Source: Caulifigura coniformis (lineage in GTDB: Bacteria > Planctomycetota > Planctomycetia > Planctomycetales > Planctomycetaceae). Taken from it: a stretch of DNA of 64,000 nt. The notes below the pieces were generated by a model that was not told where the DNA came from, ran no database searches, and saw only the letters and a list, made by a program, of their open reading frames with translations. Positions within the stretch are counted from its first letter, which is position 1. Every line of letters starts with the position of its first letter. The DNA lies in the NCBI RefSeq assembly GCF_007745175.1, contig NZ_CP036271.1, forward strand, positions 5,530,314 to 5,594,313, written 5' to 3'. Shown here piece by piece: positions 17,950 to 26,798 of this stretch. Made by a program: the position numbers and the translations under genes.

Positions 17950-19698
17950 TTATCCCGCGGAATCCGGGCTTAACTTCTTCAATTCGCCTCTCAGGTACGA
18001 CTCGATGTCGCGTGCGATCTCAAAATCGGCGACCCGCTTCGCAATCTCTTCCGCCTGACCGATCGTCATGTTGCGAACGAGGTCCTTGAGCACCGGGACT
18101 GCCTGCGGGGTCACGCTGAGGTGCCGGAGGCCCATCCCGATCAGCAAGGGAACAAACTTAATATCCGAACTCATCTGTCCGCAGACAGTGACCGGAATGC
18201 GGGCGTCTGCCGCGGCCGTCACCACCATGCGGATCAGTTTCAGGATCGCCGGATCCGCCGTGTTGTAATACTTCGCCACTGCCGGGTCCGAGCGATCGGC
18301 CGCGAGAGTGTACTGGATCAGGTCGTTCGTGCCGATGGAAAAGAAGTCGACTTCCCGGGCGAATTCTTCGGCCCGGATCGCGGCTGACGGGACTTCCACC
18401 ATCATTCCGACCGGGACATCCCGCCGAAACGGAATTCCCTGATCCTCGAGGTCTTCCACGACGTCCCGGAGCAGCATCCGCGCCTGCCGGAGTTCCGTCA
18501 GAGACGCCACAAGCGGGAACATGATCCGCACGTCCCCTTCCACGGCCGCGCGGAGAATTGCCCGCAATTGCGTGCGAAACAGCTTCAGGTCAGCCAGGCA
18601 GACCCGGATGCTCCGCAGGCCGAGCTCGGGGTTGGTGGCGTCGGAAAAGACGTCCTTCATCATCCCGGGGACCTTGTCGGCCCCGAGGTCGAGCGTGCGG
18701 ATGACGACCGGCCGTTCGCCCATCGTGCGAACGACCTGGCAGTACGCCTGGAAGTGCTCTTCTTCCGTGCGATGCGCGTTGGATTCCATGTACAGGAACT
18801 CGGTCCGGTACAGGCCGATGCCGTCCGCCCCCAGTTCCACGCAGTGCTCGGCCTCGTCGGGAAACTCGATGTTGCCTGAGATGTGGATCCGGACGCCGTC
18901 CTTGGTGATCGCTTCTCCGGCTCCCTGGGAGCGAAGTTTGGCCCGCTTGGTCGTCGCTTCCTTTTCGGCCTCGCGATACTCGATGAGCGTCGCTTCGTCA
19001 GGCTCGATGATGACCTCGCCCTGGTGGCCATCGATGATCACCGTTTCGCCGCCGGAGATCTCATTCAGGAACGACCCGATTCCGACGATCGCCGGGATTT
19101 CGAGCGCGCCCGCCAGAATCGCCGTATGGCTTGTGTGGCCACCGACTTCCGTTGCGAATCCGTGGACGAAGTTGCGATTCAGGTTGGCTGTTTCGCTCGG
19201 CGTGAGATTGTGAGCCAGCACGATGACGGGCTGATTGATGTGCTCGAGTTCTCCGCGACGCTCGCCCAGGAGGTGCCGAGTCAGGTTGCGTTCGAGATCG
19301 AGAAGATCGTGGACCCGCTCGGCCAGATACTTGTTGCCCAGGTTCTGCAGCTGGCGGGCGTGTCGCTTCAGCACGAAGCTCGACGCATACTCGGGCGAAT
19401 AGTGGCGATTGCTGACGAGCCCTTCAATTTCGCCGACGAGCTTGGGATCGCGAAGAAGCTGCAGATGAGCGGCGAAGATGCCGCTGTACTGTTCGCCGAG
19501 ATGCTCCCGGGCGAGCTGTTCGTTGTGCTCGATTTCGTGGCACGCCGCGTTGAGCGCGACGCGCAGTCGATCGAGTTCCGAATCGACGGCATCGACGCTG
19601 ACGAACCGCTGCGGGATGCGAAACACGTCCGCCCCGAGGATCAGCGCCGGGCCGATCGCGATTCCCGGCGCTACGGCGATGCCTCGTTTGACAAGCAT
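17950..19698 (-). CDS. ptsI: Phosphoenolpyruvate-protein phosphotransferase (PTS enzyme I)
   Basis: The 582-residue protein has the full enzyme I layout: N-terminal HPr-binding and phosphohistidine domains with GGHTSHTAILAG (active His191), then the PEP-binding TIM-barrel domain with YRTEFLYM, TLDLGADK, NPELGLRSIR, SIGTNDLIQYTLA and the catalytic cysteine in VTVCGQMSSD. It takes phosphate from PEP and passes it to HPr in the cytoplasm. It is downstream of ptsH with a 43-base gap, and ptsN and hpf precede on the same strand. No EIIB or EIIC is nearby, which points to a regulatory rather than a transport role, an inference from context. Confidence 0.95.
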   Translation of the reverse strand: MLVKRGIAVAPGIAIGPALILGADVFRIPQRFVSVDAVDSELDRLRVALNAACHEIEHNEQLAREHLGEQYSGIFAAHLQLLRDPKLVGEIEGLVSNRHYSPEYASSFVLKRHARQLQNLGNKYLAERVHDLLDLERNLTRHLLGERRGELEHINQPVIVLAHNLTPSETANLNRNFVHGFATEVGGHTSHTAILAGALEIPAIVGIGSFLNEISGGETVIIDGHQGEVIIEPDEATLIEYREAEKEATTKRAKLRSQGAGEAITKDGVRIHISGNIEFPDEAEHCVELGADGIGLYRTEFLYMESNAHRTEEEHFQAYCQVVRTMGERPVVIRTLDLGADKVPGMMKDVFSDATNPELGLRSIRVCLADLKLFRTQLRAILRAAVEGDVRIMFPLVASLTELRQARMLLRDVVEDLEDQGIPFRRDVPVGMMVEVPSAAIRAEEFAREVDFFSIGTNDLIQYTLAADRSDPAVAKYYNTADPAILKLIRMVVTAAADARIPVTVCGQMSSDIKFVPLLIGMGLRHLSVTPQAVPVLKDLVRNMTIGQAEEIAKRVADFEIARDIESYLRGELKKLSPDSAG

Positions 19699-19741
19699 GG
19701 CAGGCGGCTGAAGTGAACGTCCGGTAACGGAGGGCGTGGGG

Positions 19742-20020
19742 CTACCGCTCCGGCTCCTGGGCGATCAATCGCTCCATTCCTTCAATCAGGCTCTCTGCCT
19801 GCCGGCCGCGGACTTCCAGGACGAGCATCGTCCCGTGCGTTGCATTTAACTGCAACAGGTCGAGCATCGATTTCGCGTCGGCGATGAATTCATCCCGCAC
19901 GATTGTGACGGGGCCGTCAAATGCGCAGGCCAGACGGTTGATCTGTGAAAGGGGACTCATATGGAGTCCATCTTTCAGCTGAACCGTGACCTCTCGGCGA
20001 ATGACGACTTCATCGCTCAT
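19742..20020 (-). CDS. ptsH: HPr family phosphocarrier protein with atypical active site
   Basis: I chose the ATG at 20,020, giving 92 residues, the usual HPr size. The active site reads GLHMSP with His20 as phospho-acceptor; in canonical HPr the motif is GLHARP, and the arginine that stabilises phosphohistidine is Ser22 here. The regulatory-serine segment is kept as AKSMLDLLQL (Ser51). The protein should carry phosphate from enzyme I to the EIIA encoded just upstream. Family known from motifs; the effect of the Arg-to-Ser change is inference. It lies 179 bases after ptsN and 43 before ptsI. Confidence 0.9.
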   Translation of the reverse strand: MSDEVVIRREVTVQLKDGLHMSPLSQINRLACAFDGPVTIVRDEFIADAKSMLDLLQLNATHGTMLVLEVRGRQAESLIEGMERLIAQEPER

Positions 20021-20199
20021 GGAAAGATTTGGAATGCACTCTACTGGGACCAAGGCGAGTTAGCGCAACGCCAATGCGTCCTTCGCTTTCCGGCTGGCTG
20101 TCTACCCACCGACGCGCCGACCGCACTGAGGTGGACGCCCCGGTGCGCGACTGCACGACCGACGGGTGGCTTCTCCGCAGGAGGCTGGAGAAGCGACGA

Positions 20200-20667
20200 T
20201 CAGGCGTGCGAGTCGACTTCCTTCAGCAAATCCACGATGGCTTCGCGAGTTCGCGACTGGCGCAGGAAGCGACAGAAATCGTCGCTCTTCAGGTGCCGGG
20301 TGATGGTCTCCAGGCCGCGAAGGTGGTCGCCGGGGCGATCGGGCGGAGAGACGAGGAGGAACAGGATGTAGACGTCTTCGCCGTCCAGGCTCGAGAAGTC
20401 GAGGCCGTTCGCCGAAATCGCGACGGTGGCGATGAGCGAGCCGACGGACGCGTGCTTGGTGTGGGGAACGGCAACGCCGCGGCCGATGCCGGTCGACCCG
20501 AGCTCTTCGCGCTTCATGATGGCGCCGACGATCGTCGGCTCATGCTCGGTGGAGACATGCCCGGTCTTCACCAGGCTGGCCACCATTTCGCGAATCGCTT
20601 CTTCCTTGGTGCTTGCCTTGAGCTCCGGGATCACCGCGTCCGCAACAATAAAATCGCTCAGCTTCAT
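20200..20667 (-). CDS. ptsN: PTS EIIA component, fructose/nitrogen-regulatory type
   Basis: The 155-residue protein is a single EIIA type-2 domain. The phospho-acceptor histidine is His69 in [10 protein letters not shown], and the C-terminal [18 protein letters not shown] helix is typical. Stand-alone EIIA of this type with enzyme I and HPr forms the nitrogen-type phosphorelay, in which the phosphorylation state controls other proteins rather than sugar uptake. The gene is between hpf (225 bases upstream) and ptsH on the same strand, the classical hpf-ptsN-ptsH grouping known from the rpoN region of proteobacteria; rpoN itself is not in this window. Confidence 0.92.
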   Translation of the reverse strand: MKLSDFIVADAVIPELKASTKEEAIREMVASLVKTGHVSTEHEPTIVGAIMKREELGSTGIGRGVAVPHTKHASVGSLIATVAISANGLDFSSLDGEDVYILFLLVSPPDRPGDHLRGLETITRHLKSDDFCRFLRQSRTREAIVDLLKEVDSHA

Positions 20668-20892
20668 TCCTCACTCCCAGGAAAGCGGCCGCCATTGAAT
20701 CGGGGGCCTGCCGCTTGGAAACAGTTCGGCGGTGATCCAGCCAGTTCAGGACCGCGCGAAGTGTCTGTTGAAAAACGTTGAATGGTAAGGCGGCTCGCGG
20801 GGGTGACGCAACCAGCGAACACCCCCATTGGGGGAACCCCGTCATCGCCTGCATGCCCGGATGCTACAACCGCTTCCTCGGGCAACGGCTTG

Positions 20893-21234
20893 TCAATCTG
20901 ACGGCTCGGCCTCGCCAGCGAGCTGGCCGAGGGGCCGGTCGCGGCGATGATCCTGCACCTTCTCCTTGTATCGCTTGACCTGCTGCTCCATCCGGTGCAG
21001 CGCCTGGTCGAATGACGTCTGTCCGTCCGGGCCTTCGCCGTGGGCAACGAAATTGTGCTTGTGCTCGGCGTCGACCAGGATCTCGCACTTCACCAGGTCG
21101 GCGGCGAGATCGAACGCAAGGTTGATGGCAGTAACCCGTTCAAAGTAGGTCAGGAGTTTCTCGGCCTTTCGGACGACCGCTTCCTGAACGTCGGGCCGAA
21201 GACTTCCATGTCGACAAGCGATCTGAACTTGCAC
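20893..21234 (-). CDS. hpf: Ribosome hibernation promoting factor, short form
   Basis: The start is a GTG at 21,234: it follows GGAAGGGG at good spacing and gives VQVQIACRHGSL, matching the first strand of HPF/RaiA; an in-frame ATG at 21,273 adds 13 unrelated residues. The 113-residue protein is the beta-alpha-beta-beta-beta-alpha S30AE domain (KAEKLLTYFERVTAINLAFD ... CEILVDAEHKHNFVAH ... SFDQALHRMEQQVKRYK) without the dimerising C-terminal domain of long HPF. It binds the 30S decoding centre and silences ribosomes in stationary phase. It is the first gene of the hpf-ptsN-ptsH-ptsI group. Confidence 0.9.
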   Translation of the reverse strand: MQVQIACRHGSLRPDVQEAVVRKAEKLLTYFERVTAINLAFDLAADLVKCEILVDAEHKHNFVAHGEGPDGQTSFDQALHRMEQQVKRYKEKVQDHRRDRPLGQLAGEAEPSD

Positions 21235-21377
21235 TGAACCCCTTCCCGGATGTGCGACGCAAAACTCGTGCAAAGGCGAATCGGCGATTCTAGCTGGACG
21301 GAATCGAGGGTCAATTCCGTCGAGGCCGGCGAAGTTCGGCGGGCTTCACTGCGTTTCAGTCTGGCGGCGACGTTCGT

Positions 21378-21605
21378 TCAGCCCTCAAGCCACTGCATCG
21401 AACTCAGGACCAGCAGGCCTGAGCAGCCGATCGCGAGGGCGAAGATGCTTGGGATGATCGCCCCCTGGGCGAAGCCGTATCCCGATGAAACGCCGGCTCC
21501 CAGACAGAACAGGGCGACGGCCTTGAGCCACCCGCGTTCGGCTTCCGGCTGCGTGTGCGGAGCCTCCTGCGTCGTGCTCCTGTGCCAGTCTCGATGCGGA
21601 GTCAT
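21378..21605 (-). CDS. Small membrane protein (hypothetical)
   Basis: From the ATG at 21,605 this is a 75-residue protein with a polar N-terminus and two hydrophobic helices: about 28-45 (LKAVALFCLGAGVSSGYGF) and about 48-70 (IIPSIFALAIGCSGLLVLSS). I do not recognise a family. It lies 144 bases upstream of the hpf start on the same strand and could be co-transcribed with hpf, but the spacing is not tight. An in-frame start at 21,662 would add 19 residues; I see no reason to prefer it. Confidence 0.55.
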   Translation of the reverse strand: MTPHRDWHRSTTQEAPHTQPEAERGWLKAVALFCLGAGVSSGYGFAQGAIIPSIFALAIGCSGLLVLSSMQWLEG

Positions 21606-21701
21606 GTGACGTATAACGGTACGCCGGCCCGCCTGGATCATCCCTTCGGGGCCGCGGGGCAAAAGACCGCCCCGGCCGGGCGCGCATGGCTCGCCAGCGG
21701 C

Positions 21702-22412
21702 TCAATGTTTCGCCGGGAATTCGAAGAAGGACTTCGGCGGGTGAAGATTGTCGTAGCCGATGAAGATCTGCTTCGGCCGTTCCTTGTTGCCGATCTTCAG
21801 GTCGAACGTGAGGCTGGCGTCCTTCCCCTTGATGGTGAAGTCGAAACCATCTGGTTTGTCGCCGGTGTGCATCGTGAACTTCAGCGTCGTGCGTTCCGGG
21901 TTGAGCAACCAGGAATCGGGGTGAGCGCCTTTGGCTTCCAGGGCAATCGGGCGAATCTTCTCGAACGTGCCGTTGATTGCTGTGATTTCGCCCTGGAAGC
22001 CTGCGAAGTAGCCGCTCTTGCAGGCCGACCGGATGTGCCAGCCATCGGGGTCCGACCACACGTAGTAGCGCGACGAGACATCCAGTTCCTTCCCCAGCGG
22101 CCGCCCGACGTGCTTGATGTCGAGCTTGACGGGTACTCGCTCGACCTCTTTTTTCTCGGCCGGTTTCTCCGCTGCCTCCTTCGGAGCCGCGGGCTTGCTG
22201 CCCGGCGCCGCATAGGGGCCTGCCGGAGCGTTGCCCCCTGCAGGGTTCCCGCCAGGCGCGCCATACGGACTTGCGGGATTTCCGCCAGCAGGATTGCCGC
22301 CCGGCGCCACCGCCGGAGGCTTCTGGGCCGCACGACCAGACTGGCCGAGCGCAACGGTGAGGAGTGTCAGAACCAGCAACTGCCGGCGATGGGACTGCCG
22401 AAGAGGAAACAT
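21702..22412 (-). CDS. Secreted protein with Pro/Gly/Asn-rich linker (hypothetical)
   Basis: With the start at 22,412 the 236-residue protein begins with a basic run and hydrophobic core (RRQLLVLTLLTVALGQSGRA), a good signal peptide. Next come imperfect repeats of the type PGGNPAGGN/APY (about 33-75), a Lys/Glu/Ala stretch, and a folded region of about 150 residues (VPVKLDIKHVGRPLG ... FFEFPAKH) with alternating strands. Function unknown; I would guess an extracytoplasmic beta-sandwich. The start is favoured over an in-frame ATG at 22,556, which would place 48 charged residues before the signal. No clear ribosome binding site was seen. Confidence 0.65.
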   Translation of the reverse strand: MFPLRQSHRRQLLVLTLLTVALGQSGRAAQKPPAVAPGGNPAGGNPASPYGAPGGNPAGGNAPAGPYAAPGSKPAAPKEAAEKPAEKKEVERVPVKLDIKHVGRPLGKELDVSSRYYVWSDPDGWHIRSACKSGYFAGFQGEITAINGTFEKIRPIALEAKGAHPDSWLLNPERTTLKFTMHTGDKPDGFDFTIKGKDASLTFDLKIGNKERPKQIFIGYDNLHPPKSFFEFPAKH

Positions 22413-22865
22413 GGAGATTCGGCCCTGTCCAGGAATAGAGATGCAATACTGACTCTCATCGTCACCTGTCCGTTCGGATGAGTCAAGATTTTGTGTCAGC
22501 AGGAAGCCATCGGGGCGGGCCTCGGATGGGGGCGCTTCGTTCCTTGCTTTGGGCATCTCCTGACGCCGAAGTCATCACGCGGTTTGTGCGCGTGAACCTG
22601 TCGGCCACGTCTCCTGTCTGAACTTCGCTTCAACGGGTCAAGGACCGGCTTGCAGGGAAGCGGCGATGGCCTGATACTCCCGACGTGCCTGGCCCACAGG
22701 TCTGAGTCAGGGGGCGCCTTCGCAAGTTTTCGCAGCGGCGGCCTCAGTCGCGGAGTCACCAATCCGGCAGCCAGGCACGATCCCAAGGCAGGAAGCGATG
22801 TGTTGACGGGACGGTATCCTCTCCGCGAGGCGATCCGTGCTGTCGAGCACGAAGGTTCCCAATCT
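22413..22865. other. Intergenic region upstream of tRNA-Val
   Basis: These 453 bases lie between the divergent secreted-protein gene and the tRNA. Open frames run across it, one continuing through the tRNA, but none has a credible start or family, so I see no gene. It should hold promoters for both neighbours; a TTGACG at 22,803 is a possible -35 element without an obvious -10 partner. Confidence 0.55.
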
Positions 22866-22939
22866 GGCCCCGTAGCTCAGCTGGTTAGAGCGTCTGTCTT
22901 ACACACAGAAGGCCGTCTGTTCGAATCAGACCGGGGCCA
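22866..22939 (+). tRNA. tRNA-Val (anticodon TAC)
   Basis: The acceptor stem GGCCCCG pairs with CGGGGCC, followed by discriminator A. The D arm is GCTC-AGCTGGTTA-GAGC, the anticodon arm TCTGT-CTTACAC-ACAGA places TAC at positions 34-36, and the T arm is GTCTG-TTCGAAT-CAGAC. All arms pair fully. The 3' CCA is not encoded, so it is added after transcription. The gene stands alone, 133 bases before cysE. Confidence 0.97.
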
Positions 22940-23072
22940 CTTCCCGACGCCGGTGTGAACCGCCCATTTCTTTTTGTAGGTTCCGCGCAGAAACAATCCA
23001 ACTGGCGTCGTCGAGATGGCAACATGAGCCTCGACGTTCTTCGGTGCCTCCCAGTTCCGGCCACTCATCCCC

Positions 23073-24026
23073 ATGCCTCTCCCGACGCGTCCCGCCGACA
23101 GTTCTTCAGAAGTCCTTTACGACTGGCGACTGGACGAGATCGTCGTGTCCCTGCGGCAACTGCGGGACGCCTCCCTGGCCGCCCGCAAACGCCTCGGATG
23201 CCCTGCGAAACTGCCGTCGCGCCGGACACTCACCAGCATTGTGGACCAGGTGTGCGCGGCGCTGTTTCCGAACCGCCTGAGCGCGCGAGAGCTCAAAGAC
23301 GAGAGCGTCGATTTCTATGTCGGCCATACGCTCGATCAGGCGCTTCGCGAACTGGTGGAACAGGTCGTCCAGGAGTATCGATTCGTTCATTCCGACGGGA
23401 ACGGGCTCGAGGAGGCCCGGCAGAAGGCGATTGAACTCGTCCGGAATTTCGCGGCCGACCTGCCGTCAATTCGGGCCGTGCTCGATACCGACATTCGTGC
23501 CGCCTACGAATCGGATCCTGCGGCCCGAAGCGTCGATGAAGTGCTTGCCTGCTATCCCGGGGTCAGGGCTGTCATGCACCACCGGATCGCGCACGCCCTG
23601 CATCGACGGGGGGCTTGCCTGATCGCTCGCATGATTTCGGAGATCGCCCATTCGCTCACCGGGGTCGAGATCCACCCCGGGGCGACGATCGGCGAGAGCT
23701 TCTTCATCGACCACGGGACGGGCGTCGTGATCGGCGAGACGTCGATCATCGGCGATCGCGTCCATCTGTATCACGGAGTCACGCTGGGAGCGCGAAGCCG
23801 GTCGCTGCAGGAACGTCACGACGCTGACCACGTCACGTCCCGCCATCCGATCGTCGAAGACGACGTCACGATTTACTCAGGGGCGACCCTGCTTGGCCCG
23901 ATCCGGGTCGGCCGCGGATCGGTGATCGGCGGGAATGTCTGGCTGACCACGAGCGTGCAGGCCGGCAGCAATATTTCGCAGGCGGCCCTGCGGTCGGAAG
24001 CGTTCGACGAGGGGCTTGGAATCTGA
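23073..24026 (+). CDS. cysE: Serine O-acetyltransferase
   Basis: The 317-residue protein has an N-terminal helical region (about 1-170) and a C-terminal left-handed beta-helix of hexapeptide repeats. Catalytic and binding features of SAT are present: ALHRRG, EIHPGATIGESFFIDHGTGVVIGE with the active His-Asp-His type residues, and YHGVTLGA. The enzyme acetylates L-serine with acetyl-CoA, the first step of cysteine synthesis. The length and the extended N-terminal part resemble the EpsC/SrpH-type enzymes rather than the 273-residue E. coli CysE. No cysK is adjacent. No strong ribosome binding site precedes 23,073, so the exact start could be a little off. Confidence 0.9.
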   Translation: MPLPTRPADSSSEVLYDWRLDEIVVSLRQLRDASLAARKRLGCPAKLPSRRTLTSIVDQVCAALFPNRLSARELKDESVDFYVGHTLDQALRELVEQVVQEYRFVHSDGNGLEEARQKAIELVRNFAADLPSIRAVLDTDIRAAYESDPAARSVDEVLACYPGVRAVMHHRIAHALHRRGACLIARMISEIAHSLTGVEIHPGATIGESFFIDHGTGVVIGETSIIGDRVHLYHGVTLGARSRSLQERHDADHVTSRHPIVEDDVTIYSGATLLGPIRVGRGSVIGGNVWLTTSVQAGSNISQAALRSEAFDEGLGI

Positions 24027-24138
24027 CGCGGCGGCCTGATCCGGGCGGTGACACTTCGGCTCCACTGCGGAAAAGACCACCGGTGCGAACATCCGGCTGG
24101 GCCGCGGCGAGGTCGCCTGGGCAATGATCGCCAGGTCT

Positions 24139-24567
24139 TCACTTGGATGTCAGTTCGAAGTCGATCGTGTTTCCCCCTTTGGCCACCCTGGCGACGAGGG
24201 CTCCCGGCTTTTTGTACTTCTTCGGAATGGCGACAAAACTCGGCGGGGCGGACATTCCCTGGGCGACGAGTTCCTTCGCTTCCGCGGCCGAGACCTTCGT
24301 CGTCTCGATCTGCACGATGTGATCGCCGACCAGCGCGCCCGACTTTGAGTTCGTGAACATCAGCGTGTAGCGGCCATCGTCGTCCGTGCCGCCGTAAGAA
24401 GGCGAGCCTCCGTCCGCCTGGGAAACGAACGTGAGGACCGCTCCGGGAATGGGCTTGCCATCGAGCGTCACCCGACCGGTCACGGCGCCGAGCGGAGGAC
24501 CATCGGATCCGCATCCGGACAACACGGGAACGAGAGTGACCGACAGCAGGAGAATGTGCTTGAGCAT
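24139..24567 (-). CDS. Lipoprotein with carboxypeptidase-regulatory-like fold
   Basis: The 142-residue protein starts MLKHILLLSVTLVPVLSGC, a lipoprotein signal with the lipid-carrying Cys at residue 19. The mature part reads as a small beta-sandwich: VTGRVTLDGKPIPGAVLTFV, then GGTDDDGRYTLMF and a GDHIVQIET strand, the pattern of transthyretin-like/carboxypeptidase-regulatory domains. In planctomycetes small lipoproteins of this kind commonly follow DUF1559 genes, as here. It is behind the terminator at 24,588, so it is probably expressed at a lower level than the upstream gene. Confidence 0.85.
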   Translation of the reverse strand: MLKHILLLSVTLVPVLSGCGSDGPPLGAVTGRVTLDGKPIPGAVLTFVSQADGGSPSYGGTDDDGRYTLMFTNSKSGALVGDHIVQIETTKVSAAEAKELVAQGMSAPPSFVAIPKKYKKPGALVARVAKGGNTIDFELTSK

Positions 24568-24587
24568 GGAAGGGATTCACATCTGAG

Positions 24588-24628
24588 AAAAAAAGACCGG
24601 GCCGCAGGAGTGAAGATGCGGCCCGGTC
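24588..24628 (-). terminator. Intrinsic terminator between DUF1559 gene and lipoprotein gene
   Basis: On the minus strand GACCGGGCCGCA pairs perfectly with TGCGGCCCGGTC (12 bp, 10-base loop) and is followed by seven T. It sits 40 bases after the DUF1559 stop and only about 20 bases before the lipoprotein start. Confidence 0.9.
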
Positions 24629-24668
24629 CTTCTCCACGGGAAACAGGACGGAGAGAACAGGACCCGAG

Positions 24669-25700
24669 TCAGTATTCGCCGAGAACCTGGCCATCGTTGA
24701 TGGCGGCCAGGCGCTGATAGCTGCCGTAAGGTCCATTGAGGTTGGCGTCGGAGCCGCCGATATTTGTGTTGGTGTGGTCGATGTTCTCGCTGATGAACCG
24801 GACCGATCCGTCCGTCAGGAGAAAATGAGCACCGCCGACGTGCAGGCTGTGGAAGGCGCGGTGGACGTCTCCGCCGATCAGCGGGCCATTCAGCTTCTTG
24901 CGTGCGGACCGCAGATGGTTGAAGGGGCCGTTGGTCGCTGGGCCGACCTGGTTGCAGTTGGGGCCACCGGCCGTCGTGATGTTTCCGAACTGGTAGTTGC
25001 GCTCCGAGCCGTAGTTTGTGGAGCCGATGGTGATCTGCGGCTGCCAGTAGACTTCGCCGATCGCAATGGCGTTGGACGTGCCGTCGGTCACCTCGGCAAT
25101 GCGGCGGGTTTTGTTGACGACGAGAAGGCCATTGTTGCGGGCCGGCACCGTCACGAAGACGGCAGTGTTCACGCAGGGATCGCCGTCGAAAGCGCCGAGG
25201 TTTCCGACGTAGCTGGTGGTGGCGAGAGCGCTGGTTCCGTTGGCGTTGTTCTGATTGACGGGCCGGGTGTCGGGCTTCACGTCAGACGGGCACTTGAAGC
25301 CCGGGAGCGAGGTGGCGACGCCACGAACATTGTTTCCGGCCGGATCCGCGCCGGTACCGAACGGGTGGTAGTGGAAGTTGAAGGTGTTGTAGAGCGGCGC
25401 CTGATCGAGGTAGGGGAGGAGGTAGGAATCCCAGGCCCAGCCGCCATCCCGGGCTGCGGTGTTCGTGCTGAGCACATCGAGGAATCCGATGGGGAAGACG
25501 CGGGCGGTGCTTTCGTAGTTGTGGAGGGCCAGTCCGAGCTGCTTGAGGTTGTTCTTGCACTGGGTCCTGCGGGCGGCTTCGCGTGCCTGCTGGACGGCGG
25601 GGAGGAGCAGGGCGATGAGGATCGCGATGATGGCGATCACGACCAGCAGCTCGATGAGGGTGAAGCCTGGGCGACGAATGTGGCGGCGTGCAGTGTTCAT
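24669..25700 (-). CDS. DUF1559 family protein with prepilin-type N-terminus
   Basis: The true start is the ATG at 25,700 (343 residues); the prepilin signal then follows a short basic leader: [20 protein letters not shown], cleaved after the Gly before Phe and methylated by a prepilin peptidase. The helix continues into [14 protein letters not shown] and [15 protein letters not shown], hallmarks of DUF1559, and the C-terminal HVGGAHFLLTDGSVRFISENID is the conserved end. These pseudopilin-like proteins are expanded in Planctomycetes, and their function is not established. A terminator and a lipoprotein gene follow on the same strand. Confidence 0.95.
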   Translation of the reverse strand: MNTARRHIRRPGFTLIELLVVIAIIAILIALLLPAVQQAREAARRTQCKNNLKQLGLALHNYESTARVFPIGFLDVLSTNTAARDGGWAWDSYLLPYLDQAPLYNTFNFHYHPFGTGADPAGNNVRGVATSLPGFKCPSDVKPDTRPVNQNNANGTSALATTSYVGNLGAFDGDPCVNTAVFVTVPARNNGLLVVNKTRRIAEVTDGTSNAIAIGEVYWQPQITIGSTNYGSERNYQFGNITTAGGPNCNQVGPATNGPFNHLRSARKKLNGPLIGGDVHRAFHSLHVGGAHFLLTDGSVRFISENIDHTNTNIGGSDANLNGPYGSYQRLAAINDGQVLGEY

Positions 25701-25954
25701 GAGACGTGTCCGAGGAAAATAAGTAACACTTTGATGGTGATATAATTGTCGGACACAAACAACAACTGAATTGATCGGAAATTCCGTCAGAAACCGCGAT
25801 TCCGCGCCAGGTGTGAGCACGGTTGACTGTGTTGAATTGCTGTAATCTGTTTTTGTGTATGTGGTTGCGTCTCGTTATCTGTCTTGTGGTTTTTCTTTCT
25901 CCGCGCGTCGATGGCGGTCCTGACACGTTGGGCTGAGACCACTCGGAGGAGCGA

Positions 25955-26641
25955 TTGAGGCGTCGTTCTGAACCGCTTTTTCAAACTCCGGGGGATCGAT
26001 GCGGGCTGCCTGAACCGCTAGATTCCCGATTCGTTTCTACTCTCAGCAGCTCGTCAGCCAAGTTCTTCCGAAATGTGACTGTGCGGCGTGCCCGGACAAC
26101 CTGGCTTACGGCGGCGGCTTGTCTGGCCACGCTGCTCACAACGTGCCTGGTCGTGATCCGACATCGGCACGCCGGTGACCTAGTCCATTCTCACGCAGGC
26201 CAGCATCGAGCTGCCCACAGCCACAGCCACAGCCACTCGCACTCGCACGGCCATTCCCATCCTCACAGGCACGCGCATGTCGAGCACGGGGCCGTCCCGG
26301 AAAAGCGGCACGATGGCTGGCATGTCCACATTCTGATCCTGGGGTGGGAGATCACCCTCTGGGAGCGCGGCGTTGAAGTCGCTTCGGCGTCATCTGCGGA
26401 AACGGGCGGCGCGGCCGAGACTCCGCACGGCACGAGCGTCCTCTCGGGGTTACAGCTGGTGACCTCCGGCGGAGTCAGTTGGTGTCTGCTGGGGCTCATG
26501 CTCCCCTTGCTCGGTCGCCCTGCCTTTCGGCGCTCGCGCCCTCTGGACCTTCTTTCCGTTGCGCTCCGGGAGACCGCGTTTCCCGGCTCTCGGCGCCGCG
26601 ACAGGCCGCCCGTTCCTCCACCGAGGTGGATGGCAGCGTGA
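25955..26641 (+). CDS. Histidine-rich membrane protein (hypothetical)
   Basis: The product has 228 residues if translation begins at the TTG at 25,955, which has GGAGGA four bases upstream; a later GTG is the alternative. A first membrane helix (about 49-68, [17 protein letters not shown]) is followed by a His cluster (about 70-112) with alternating His-Ser pairs and a [10 protein letters not shown] end, which could bind zinc, copper or nickel. A second hydrophobic stretch is at about 165-188 and the tail is Arg/Pro-rich. No family recognised; metal binding is inferred from composition. It precedes a DUF1559 gene by 157 bases. Confidence 0.55.
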   Translation: MRRRSEPLFQTPGDRCGLPEPLDSRFVSTLSSSSAKFFRNVTVRRARTTWLTAAACLATLLTTCLVVIRHRHAGDLVHSHAGQHRAAHSHSHSHSHSHGHSHPHRHAHVEHGAVPEKRHDGWHVHILILGWEITLWERGVEVASASSAETGGAAETPHGTSVLSGLQLVTSGGVSWCLLGLMLPLLGRPAFRRSRPLDLLSVALRETAFPGSRRRDRPPVPPPRWMAA

Positions 26642-26798
26642 CGTTTCGTTGCTGAAGGTTCTCTTCAACTCTCCCAGCACGGCACGCGGCACAGTGAAGG
26701 TGCGCGCCGCTCCGGGCGTCGGCCAAGGGCCCCGTTCCGGATGGCGTCGACGCTTTCGTCGTCGTTTGCACGGTCGTGCTTTCTCATGGAATACATCG

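Noticed and set aside
22650-22958. Open frame running through the tRNA-Val gene
   Set aside because: It covers the complete tRNA cloverleaf, has no family resemblance and no ribosome binding site.
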